Shown here one piece after another: positions 34,011 through 43,174 of a stretch of 64,000 nucleotides of DNA (positions are counted from its first letter, which is position 1; each line of letters opens with the position of its first letter). The DNA comes from Glomus cerebriforme (Eukaryota; Glomeromycota; Glomeromycetes; Glomerales; Glomeraceae). The translations under genes and the position numbers were made by a program. The notes under the pieces are model-generated. The model worked only from the letters and a program-made list of their open reading frames with translations. It did not search any database and had not been told where the DNA came from. The stretch covers positions 48,930 through 112,929 of the forward strand of contig QKYT01000067.1 in assembly GCA_003550305.1 (NCBI GenBank). The letters are read 5' to 3'.

Positions 34011-34799
34011 TATTACTTTTGGATCGTTATAAAAGATTAAAATTTGAAAGTAGAGTATGTATGTTTTGATAGGTAGATAGATATGTATATAAAAAACCCT
34101 TCCCTCCAAAGAAAAAAGTAAATCAATCTAACATTTTGAAAACTTAATAAACTTAATGCATTTATCTCATTGTTATTTTTCTATTTAGGAATTTTGTATT
34201 AATCTAAATTTAGAATGCTCATTTTGTTTTTATGCAAACAATTTTCATGTGATCTACCTTTGTATTATCAAATCCGGAATAAGTATGGTACCAATTGTCA
34301 CGTGGATTGAACAACGGAATCAAAGAACCTTCGGGAGTCGGGACTGAACATATGATCGGTTTACATTTCAATCATTCTTTGAATTACGTCGTCATCGGAT
34401 AATGAATGATCGTCGATTTCAATACGCAGTCTCAAGAGAGAGGCGTAATCACCGGATTTACTTATCCGTAAATATTTACTATTATATAAGATATTTATTT
34501 TCTCGAATTTCTTTTTTGAGCACAATTTTTTTTTTTTTTTTGATACATTTATCATTATTTCAATGAGAAATGTTACAGAAATGAACCAAAATCTCTTCCG
34601 ATAACGGGAAGCTTTGATCCGGGTTAGAACCTTATGCATGGATTTTCTTTTAGCATCAACAGGATGCGCTATTTACTTGGTTGATATTATTATAATTATA
34701 ATCACAGAGAAAAAAAATTTTTTATTTACATGTATAAATCAACAATACAATAATCAATAATATATAGAATAAATCATAATTGTCCAATATTTTTTTTTT
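34011..34799. other. Intergenic, with a weak small minus-strand frame
   Basis: A continuous minus-strand frame at 34361-34639 runs MHKVLTRIKASRYRKRFWF ... DYASLLRLRIEIDDHSLSDD and ends RMIEM. Its two ends have coding-like codon choice but the middle is a poly-Lys homopolymer, suggesting a two-exon micro-gene or a gene fragment. I could not fix splice sites and do not call it a gene. Confidence 0.3.
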
Positions 34800-35330
34800 T
34801 TAAAGTTCTTTTTCTAATAAATTTCTAATTTGATGAAATTGAGCAGGACCTGCAGAAGATACAATTCCATCACGTAAATGATATAATTTCACCCAACCAT
34901 CGACATAACTATTGATTCCTTTCAAAGGAAAGAGACTAGATTTCTCTAAATTTAAAGTTAATTCAGCCGATTTCCCATCTTTATCAATCGTTAAACCACT
35001 TTGAAAAAATTGAGATAAATCCCTACGTAAACTATTATCAGGATTCAATAAATAAAAATGATAATTTCTTATATCCAAATCACCAGGTAAGTTAATGAAC
35101 CGTCCTCTTATAACAGTTCGTTTTGTGTTAAAATAACATGATGATATATATCCATTAATTCCTTCCGTTTCGTTATAATGAAGATTTATGTTTGATGAGA
35201 GACTTGCGTGAACGCACGTTGGATTTCGACTGAATACGTGAAATTCAAACTGTTTAAAGCCCACTGGTGCAGATGATATTGTCCATAAAAGCGTTGAGAG
35301 TAATAAAATAATTCTGATTATTTTTGACAT
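34800..35330 (-). CDS. Small secreted protein, family A (copy 3, divergent)
   Basis: 176 residues with an N-terminal signal peptide (IIRIILLLSTLLWTISSA, probable cleavage after SSA). The later part keeps the family order of the copies at 14650 and 20571: VIRGRF(INLPG)D, IRNYHFYLLNPDNSLRRDLS, an alternating polar/hydrophobic stretch, then VDGWVKLYHLRDGIVSS. It lacks the G-Q-N-G spacing and has only two Cys in the mature part (TCVH, SCYF). The sequon NETE appears once. Relationship to the other two copies is inferred from motif order and length rather than high identity. Role unknown. Confidence 0.68.
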   Translation of the reverse strand: MSKIIRIILLLSTLLWTISSAPVGFKQFEFHVFSRNPTCVHASLSSNINLHYNETEGINGYISSCYFNTKRTVIRGRFINLPGDLDIRNYHFYLLNPDNSLRRDLSQFFQSGLTIDKDGKSAELTLNLEKSSLFPLKGINSYVDGWVKLYHLRDGIVSSAGPAQFHQIRNLLEKEL

Positions 35331-36780
35331 ATTTCTTTTTTAATTTTTTGATATAACGTTACAAAAAAAAATGATTTATTTTCCGTATGTAGATTTTTTT
35401 TTTTTTTTTTTTTTATAAAAGAGTATGCATATATATATATAATTTTTTGAGCATGTAAAGAACAATGCTTAAGCCAGAAAAAAAAAGAAATTTCATTCTA
35501 ATTTATAATTTTTTTTGTTGATGAAACGACATAATATGTAATAATAGCTCGTATCACACAAAGAATAAAAAAATTACCAAACCAAAATGTCCTTTTTCAG
35601 TTTTTCTCTGACATGGATTGATTGGCTGAAGATTGAAAAATGATTAACTGACGGATTAAAACAAACAAAAAAATGAATATTAAAGGTTCTCTTATTCCGA
35701 AAGATCAGCAGGATTAAGTACTTCATATGATTTACGTGAAAACTTCTCAGCCTTATTTTTCGTCATTATTATAATCATTATTATAAACTAAACTAAATTT
35801 ATCTTTACTGCGTCATAAAATTTCAATATCTAATATTATTATGATTATGGATTTTAATCAATCCTATTTAGGTTAATGAGTTATTATTATTGATTGAAAT
35901 GATTGGATATATACACGTTTTAATAAATATAGTTTTAAAATAATAACAAAGATGAAAAAATATGTTGTCAACAATATGCATGATTTTTATTTCATTGCTC
36001 TCTTTATCGATATGGCTCCAAAAAAGATATTTATAATTAGTAAGACCTTGTAATTCATATTATTAATTTATTAATAGAATTTTTTTGGGAGACTTACTAA
36101 TAATATAAATGGTGTTTTCTGTCATTTATATAAATCTTGCATTTTTGTACTGATTACGGATAAATCATGATTTATATAATAAAACATACTAATTTTGATG
36201 TTATTAATAAATTTCGTACGACCCTTGTTTTAAAAATAATCCTCCTTTGTTATTACTGAATTCCAGTTGATCGTCATGAATCGATATTGGAAATTCCGGA
36301 ATTCCCGATTTTAATATTATCTCCTGCGTTTGAATGTGGAAATTGGATTCGCTTGGCATTTTCATTAATCCGTTTTTGTACGACACTGAATAAAAATCCT
36401 AAGAACTTTTAAAAATCAATAAACTATGACAGGTCGATCAATTCATGAACTTGGATAATTGTTATTGGTTCTCACTATACAAGGTGTTCAATCAATTTCT
36501 ACTAAAAAATATATATATATGATTTATACGAAAGAAGAAACTGAATTTTACTTTTTAGTACTTATTAATAGACAAAAATAACTCCACATATAATGATAAA
36601 AGAGCCACATTTCTTTTTTTTTTTGGCTCATACGATAATTAATTTGTGCATATTTTTTTTTTCTGTCCAAATAAATAATATAAAGAAAATTTATCCATTA
36701 ATTCATAAATTTGGTTGGCTTAATTGTTTTAATTCTTTTAATACTACAGTATCTTTTTCTTCCCATAAATAAAGTTAAAA
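35331..36780. other. Intergenic, possible small exon
   Basis: Mostly AT-rich. One minus-strand stretch at 36204-36376 follows a splice-acceptor-like TTTTTATTCAG and has more balanced codons. Its frame runs SYKNGLMKMPSESNF ... IPEFPISIHDDQLEF ... GGLFLKQGSYEIY and then stops. No upstream exon was found, so it may be a gene fragment. Confidence 0.35.
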
Positions 36781-37220
36781 ATGAAAAGGTTCACTTTCTT
36801 TCTTTGATGATATTATTTTTATTTCAAATTATAATAATCAAAAGGAATAATTATGGTATTGATTTTGGGATTTTAAAGCTTATTGATTATGTTTTCTATG
36901 TTTGTCCCTAGTATCCCTAGTGTCCTATAACTTTATATTTTGGTGGGCTTCATGATGCTAATTACACTCTTGAAATGAAACATTAAATAATAGTGATCCA
37001 GATGATTGATACTTCAAACTTACCATGGGAAGCAATACCAATCTTTCTTTAAGATCAATAGCTACAGAGGTGTGGCAGCAAGTATTGGTAATAAATAATA
37101 TACTATATTCTTTATTAAAACAAATTCAATTCCACCAGAACTTAGTATTTGTTTTTGATATGATAAATTTAAATTGTGTAATAAGAAATGTTCCTATATC
37201 TAGGTTTTGGTTATAGTGCT
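36781..37220 (+). pseudogene. Kelch membrane protein, decayed copy 1 (truncated)
   Basis: It starts with ATG at 36781 and MKRFTFFL, the family signal-peptide start, then stops at once. Later pieces LYFGGLHDANY, DTSNLPW, AS.GNN and INLNCVIRNVPISR match the intact kelch genes at 43175-49511 in order, with frameshifts. Homology ends abruptly at about 37220, where the GC-richer island begins. Confidence 0.8.
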
Positions 37221-37933
37221 TGAAGGCCTCCATCTTCGTTTTCGTTCGAATACATCATAAAAGTTTTTTCACGACGACTGCCTGAGATTTGAGCCTGAGA
37301 TACAAAATATATTAAACAACGAAAATTGATCAAGAGTAATCAGCCCAAAAGGGTCCTACCTTACACCTTTTTTCAATAATTAAAGTCCAATCAGGACTGT
37401 CTTCTATCACCTATATGATTCAAAATTTTGTAAAGTTTTAAAATTACACAATGTGCTTTTCTAGTGATTAGCTTATCAAGTCGGGTTGCAGATTCGCAAT
37501 AATGGGATACTCATACTTCGACAAGGACGAAACTTGACTGAAGCTTCCGACAATATCACTAGGGCGAGGGCCGATACCTCTACTCGCAGTCAAGGGCGAA
37601 ACTTAACGCAAGTGCCCTAAAAAAACAAAAGATTGAGAACAATACTTTCCTTGAAATTTAATATTTTCGCAGCTGAGACAAAACGCTTGTTCCACACGCA
37701 TTGCAGTTGTCCATTTTTTCTTGGAGTTGGCTTGGCTATGAAATCAGCATTTAAACGAACAAAGTCTGACAAGATCGGCATGGCTTTTCCTTCGTTGCCT
37801 GGAGGAAGTACGACTTAAGGACTAAAAAAGTTTCACTGGTGAGCAATATAGGCTTCGCGTCTTTTCGCGTCTTTTTGCTTCAAAAGTACTTACCTTCAAA
37901 CCCATGTGGATATTTATTATTATTGTCGCTCAT
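37211..37933 (-). CDS. Unknown multi-exon protein in GC-richer island
   Basis: From ATG 37933 three exons fit in frame (37933-37894, 37813-37646, 37601-37468), giving a 113-residue reading that ends DLIS. The protein starts MSDNNNKYPHGFEV and continues LPPGNEGKAMPILSDFVRLN, then QCVWNKRFVSAAKIL. Both acceptors are TTAAG, lying just after a poly-T TAG that gives the wrong frame. Two more coding-like minus-strand exons lie downstream: 37410 to about 37368 (VIEDSPDWTLIIEKRCK) and 37294-37211 (AQISGSRREKTFMMYSNENE). The last ends with a stop inside kelch-derived sequence. The true gene may therefore be longer, using a donor before 37468, with its 3' end cut and closed by kelch DNA. No family recognised. 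Confidence 0.5.
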
Positions 37934-38290
37934 GTTATTTCGCTTAATGTTTTTTGGGCGAGGTTTGAACGCGAGGTACAACACTAAGAAAACCGTGACC
38001 ACTTTAATACGATAAATTAAACCTGATCGATCGGCATTTTAAGGTTTCACTGCGCCGATGAGACACGTGTTGACGATCACGGTTTTCTCGCCGAATATCA
38101 AATATGTTAAAAAGATCAGGAGTGGTAATGTGCCTGGAAAATTTATATAGGACCTATGCTAATTTTATATTCACATGATACTCAGCTGGTAAATACCGTA
38201 AATTGCGAGATTTTTAAGATCAGATAATAAAGGGGTTATCTATAAGATTTTTAAGATCCGAATACAGTATAAAAATAAATCAAACTTATA

Positions 38291-38911
38291 ATGGTAATAA
38301 ATAAACTTGGATCTCTTTTTTCTTTTTTTCTAAACGACTCAAAAATCAAAATATTCAAAAAAAGTGGGAACGAAGGTAAAAATCTATTTTTCAAATAATC
38401 AATACTTGAACATTCTAGTCATTTCTAATATTTCATTACAGAACTTGATTTATCGTTATATCCGACCATCGAAGAAACCATCAAAACAATCTTTCCGAGA
38501 GCAGAAAACGCCGATATCAAAAAATATGTTAAGCAAATTTCTAAAGCTGACGAATTAGATCCGGTTTTAGTTATAACGCCAAACCAAACATGGGTCACAA
38601 ATTACGGGTGGATTGCCTTCAATAACGCGATGGATCATTTTGCTACATACAACCTCAATAATCAACGTAGAGATGAATTAAGTCGTTGCATATTCCACTT
38701 CAAGGAGATCCAGGAATTGTATACCGTTCGGGACGGTATTCGTAGTGGGAACCTTATTCCCAACGGTTTTCACATCCCTCGAAGTTTACAAGGTAGCATT
38801 GTACCCGGAACTAATAACCCAGTACCAATCGGACAAGCGTACTTGGTTACTAAATTGGGAGTCAAAAAATCCGAATTCGCTGAAGACACGAACTTCTTTC
38901 ATATCGCTTAA
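38291..38911 (+). CDS. Unknown 184-residue protein in GC-richer island
   Basis: Two exons in frame, 38291-38375 and 38442-38911. The intron has donor GTAAAA and acceptor TTACAG. A TATA-like GTATAAAAAT lies just upstream (about 38268). The protein starts MVINKLGSLFSFFLND and continues LDLSLYPTIEETIKTIF. Later segments include TPNQTWVTNYGWIAFNNAMD, FHFKEIQELYTVRDGIRSGN, and PNGFHIPRSLQGSIVPGTNN with IGQAYLVTKLGVKKSEF. It has no signal peptide or membrane helix. Codons are clearly more G/C-rich than those of RPB2 or the kelch genes. It is divergent from the minus-strand gene at 37933, sharing about 360 bases of upstream DNA. I recognise no domain. Confidence 0.62.
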
Positions 38912-39231
38912 TCAGCAGTTTTTGATGGCAAAGGATAAGAGTAACTTATTTTATATCAAGGAATTAAATGGGAGACTCAAAAAATTGTCTTAATTTCTAT
39001 ATCCTTGCTTCATTTTTAATAAAAATTTAGTTCGCAAAATAATTAAATGAAATTTCAATTCGCAAATACAAAATTGTTTTATACAACCTAAATAATAACT
39101 ATTTTTTTTTGTTTGAATTACGTGTTAGTCACATGCAGGACCTTTAGGGTCTTTGTGGCTGAAAAATTGAGAACATATTTGTAGTATTACACTTACCTAT
39201 TGTCAAAGATGCCATTCTCAATCTATTGAAC

Positions 39232-39453
39232 TTATATACTGATCAATGAATGAGATAGAATCGTCGTAATAGGAAGTTCCCTCTCGCCGGGAATGGTTGT
39301 AATCTCTAGATCATTTAATGAAAGTGCTTCGAGTTGGGAAACTTTAGTATTGTCTGCTTAAGTCTTTGAGGGCTTATCGTTACAAAACAAGGACCATCCA
39401 GATCTCATTGTCAACCCAATAATTTTCTCCCTGAATTGGCCCACACTAGCCAT
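39232..39453 (-). pseudogene. Unknown coding frame with internal stop, GC-richer island
   Basis: A minus-strand frame opens at ATG 39453 (MASVGQFREKIIGLTMRSGW, then SLFCNDKPSKT). It meets TAA at 39358-39360 and stays open for 41 more codons (ADNTKVSQLEALSLNDL, TTIPGERELPITTILSH) before stopping at 39232. A 27-base GTAACG...TTAAG stretch spans the stop but is too short for a normal intron. Probably a broken gene. Confidence 0.45.
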
Positions 39454-39885
39454 ATGCGAAAAGTTAATCAAAGCAAGCTTTTTTATTTTGCAATACATTG
39501 AATAAATTCAAGTACGGGACTTTTGATCATGATACATGATAATTCGACTTGACTTGACTTGACTCGAATTTAGAGTCTATCTTATTCACCGCGTCTAATC
39601 TCTTTTCATTTAACCCAACGATACCAGCTATCTAACACCCTACCTTATAATCGATTCCTTAATCCATTTCATTTGTACCTTCATGATTCGACCGGTCCTT
39701 TCATACACAGCACCTTTCAGCTAAATCCTGGAATGAAAAGTTGCAACTCTGAAGACGCCTCCTTGCAAATGCTCAGCCTCAACCGAAAGTAAACCTACCT
39801 TAATTAGTAATGTCTCGTCCGGGCTGAAGGTATGTGTTTACTATTAAATTACCAGTTTCGTCTCGCCGACACTATAATATGCGCT
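39454..39885. other. Remainder of GC-richer island
   Basis: It includes a short GACTT tandem run (GACTTGACTTGACTTGACTC at about 39545) and coding-like but unjoined pieces on the minus strand near 39850-39890. No gene model could be completed. Confidence 0.4.
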
Positions 39886-40745
39886 TCTTCACTTGAAATG
39901 AAACATTAAATAATAGACTATATTCTTTATTAAGGATAATGTAACAAGAACTCGTTCTAATTGAGTATTTGTTTTTGATACGATAAATTTAAATTGTGTA
40001 ATAAGAAATGCTCCTATATCTAGGTTTTGGTTATGGTGCTACTTGGTTACCAAATGGAATAATAGTTTACATGGCTGGATTGGATAGGAACTTTGCTCTT
40101 CCCCCAGATAATTATAAAGAAAAATATTTATATGATATAAATAATGTAACAAAACTTACTACTGGAACATTCCACATAGTGATACTGGTATAATGGTTTA
40201 GATGGAAGTCGAATAATTCCATTTAGAGGTATTAATAATAATTTATATGTATTGGAACTTGCAAGTTATAAGTGATTTATACCGAAATTTACAGGAGAAA
40301 GCCTTATATTTAAACGTGAACATATTGTTAATGTACATACAGTATATGATTATTGCATTTGTTAAGTATATTAAAATTATTTTATTCCATTATTTTAAAT
40401 ATTATATATCATTTTTAAACAGTATAAATCCAAATGGCGAAAGTGATGTATTTTTGCTTGATATTAGTAATAATTCAGAATATGTTTGGACTTTGGATGA
40501 CAACTTTTGATCCCGCTTCAATAACAATAATAACTCCCAATCACCACCATATACCAATATATTTCTCATCAACATCAATTGTTTTCATTCTTGTTATAAA
40601 CAGATGTGAAAATCCAAACAAAGCTATTCCAATTCCTGGAAATACTGATACTACAGATGGAATTGATATGTATATTCCTAATAATTATAAATTGACTACT
40701 TATGGAAAATTTGGATTAAATTTTTTTTTCATTCGCAATCAATAA
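39886..40745 (+). pseudogene. Kelch membrane protein, decayed copy 2
   Basis: It begins with the same unusual words as decayed copy 1 (CTTGAAATGAAACATTAAAT). It then matches kelch segments INLNCVIRNAPISR, a shifted GATWLPNGIIVYMAG, NGESDVFLLDISNNSEYVW, and the cytoplasmic tail NKAIPIPGNTD ... IPNNYKL. The family intron is still visible (GTAAGTATATT to AAACAG, about 40357-40421). Several frameshifts and an internal deletion are present. Confidence 0.82.
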
Positions 40746-40964
40746 TAAATTTAGTATTATATTTTTTAAAATATATTTTTACTACTGCGGCATAAATTTG
40801 CAATCTCCACAGCTCTATTATACGCTGATAGTCCTATTTCCAACAAATATTTGGTTTTATTCCATTCCAAATATTGTGTAAAAATATACTAAGTTCGATT
40901 CCATTCCGAATATTTTTAGACAAGCATTTTTTATAGGGTTATTTTATAATTTTTAATCGTAATG

Positions 40965-41118
40965 AAAATAGAGCTATGTATGACTCGCCATGTCTAATTA
41001 AAAAATATAGTTGTATTTCTTGTGATGCGGAAAAATAGAGCTTATATGAATCATCATGTCTAATTAAAAAAAAATAGAGTTGCTATGTATGACTCATCAT
41101 GTCTAATTAAAAAAATAT
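40965..41118. repeat. Imperfect tandem repeat, three copies
   Basis: The unit AATAGAGCTATGTATGACTC plus RTCATGTCTAATTAAAAA occurs three times with small indels. Confidence 0.75.
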
Positions 41119-41738
41119 GTGACGCGTAAAAATGATTTTGCACGCTAAAAAATATGAACTATGGCTCATGTTTAGTTTTTGTGATTTTTGACTCATTTTT
41201 ATTAATATTACAATAATGAGTCACTAGCTGTAGAAACTAGTCATATAATAAATCAAGAAATAATTCCTTTGACAGACTCAACCGTATACCGTGATGATGG
41301 AAAATTTTTATTAGCTTTTTATGAAATTTTCAGTACATAGATGAAATTCTGAGTAAAAAGTTCATTTAGTTTTGATGAGCGCTTTCGTTTCTTTTTTTTC
41401 TTTTTTTGTGCTCAGTGACACAAGAAAATCTGTATCTTGAAACTAATTATAATTCGTAATTTCCAGATGTTACGACTCTCAAAAGATGCAACACCAAAGC
41501 AACATCAAAGAACTTTCTTCTTAAAGACTTTTAGTCCCTTTCTACCTCCTTCTTATAAAGTCTATTGGCTCTGAAGGAGCAGATCCTTTAACAATCAGTC
41601 GAAGGTCTAGAAAGGGTTGGTTATGTATGTACTTATTTTCTTACGGCACAAAGGATTAGTCGAAGGGGCAAACCAAGTATAGCTTAGTAATAAATAATAG
41701 ACATGCAAGGTCCTACAAATACTAACCCTAATCTTATC

Positions 41739-41825
41739 CCAAAAAATTGCTAAAAAACGAAAATAAAAAAAATCCTTATCCCTATTCCTATCACCAAAAA
41801 ATCGCTAAAAAACGAAAATAAAAAG
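41739..41825. repeat. Two-copy direct repeat
   Basis: CCAAAAAATYGCTAAAAAAC followed by GAAAATAAAAA occurs at 41740-41771 and 41793-41825, separated by a CCTTATCCCTATTCCTAT-like spacer. Confidence 0.7.
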
Positions 41826-42439
41826 GGCATTTTCTTACGGGCTAATTGTTACTTGGTTTTGTTAACATATTTATAAGTACTGTATGCTACTGAACTTTAA
41901 TATCGGCTTTATACACCCAGTATCACTTTATGCACACTAAATCTTAGATTATAGGTTAATTGTAGCTAGACTTGTAGGTAAGTTGTCAATTTTTAACTTG
42001 AACAAAGTTTATCACCTCTAGGTGGTGTTTTGAAGAAAGTTATATAATTTTCAGCCGGATAATTTGTTTATCAGCCGATAATATACAAAATTTTGGATCA
42101 TTTTAATATAAAATTTATTATTATTTATAAAAATAATTGATTTGAAAAGAAATTAAAATTTTTTAACGATATTTAATCATTAAACCATCTGGTTGATCTG
42201 ATAAACCCACAGTTTAACTGTTATATGCATTATTCTTTTTATTGGAGGTCAAAGTTCATCATAAATTAATGATAAATATGAGTGTTAGTACGAACATGAC
42301 AAGTGTATATTCACTCCGAAGTATTGTGGGATCGAAAATTGCATTATATTTTATTAATATAAAAAAAAATAAATAAATTCCTTTAAACTAATCAATCAGA
42401 AATTAAAAAATATATGTTATTATAAGATATAAAAATATA

Positions 42440-42560
42440 AAAATACATACAAAGCTATTCCAACTCCTAAAAGTGAAATGATAATATCTATTCCTAGTGA
42501 ATAGTGGGATCAAAAGATGTCCAAACATATTCTGAAATCTGAATTATTACTAATATCGGC
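42440..42560. pseudogene. Kelch C-terminal fragments in fold-back arrangement (copy 3)
   Basis: 42440-42503 reads sense for the family tail (NKAIPTPKSEMIISIPSE, then stop). Immediately after, 42505-42558 is the antisense of the DISNDSEYVWTTSFDP segment. Two pieces of one kelch gene are thus joined head to head. Confidence 0.7.
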
Positions 42561-42957
42561 AAAAAAGTACGGTTTTACCATTTGATTTATATTTAGCTTA
42601 TTATAAAAAGTTTAAAAAACTATTATATTAATATTATCATGTTTAAAAATTTTGTTTTTAGTCAGAATTGGATTCCTCAAATTGGTAGATTAATACAAAT
42701 ATAAATATATGATTGTATATTATACAGTATATATATTAAGGGAACAGAACACATTAAAAGTCCAAAGCTCTCATTCCTTTTTCGGTTTTGTTAACATTCT
42801 ATGCCAAACGTGCTTCCCATTTTTATTAAAAAAAAATATAAGAAAATGGTTCTAAGCTTATAATCCTGTAATGGTTAGTCAGTCACATGATTTTTATAAA
42901 AACGACATAACTCTTTTCATCTGGCTCTTATGTATAACCCAAATTTTACAATCACAA

Positions 42958-43105
42958 TATTTTGGAAATATTATACTCAAAATAATGAACAAGAAAAGAT
43001 AAAAAAGCCGAATTTCTTTTTATGGCATTGCTCATGTCTAAGTTTATTTAATAAATCACTATAGAGTAATTAGTGGCAATCGGAACTGAACTCCGTAGAT
43101 CACAA
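42958..43105 (+). promoter_or_regulatory. Duplicated kelch upstream region
   Basis: About 150 bases before the 43175 gene (TATTTTGGAAATATTATACT ... ATAATGAACAAGAAAA ... GCAATCGGAACTGAACT) recur at about 44756-44915 in front of decayed copy 4. The whole transcription unit including its promoter was duplicated. Confidence 0.6.
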
Positions 43106-43174
43106 TTTATATACAAATTTTGTTAATTTAATTAAATTTTTTTTCTTCGTCTTCCTTTCTAACACATTAAAAAA

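Larger units (their letters stand above)
40746..42430. other. Intergenic within kelch cluster, with short repeats
   Basis: No gene seen. It holds a three-copy repeat at 40965-41118 and a two-copy repeat at 41739-41825, otherwise AT-rich. Confidence 0.5.

Noticed and set aside
34361..34639. A 92-residue minus-strand gene
   Set aside because: The middle is a poly-Lys homopolymer, and no consistent exon join could be made.
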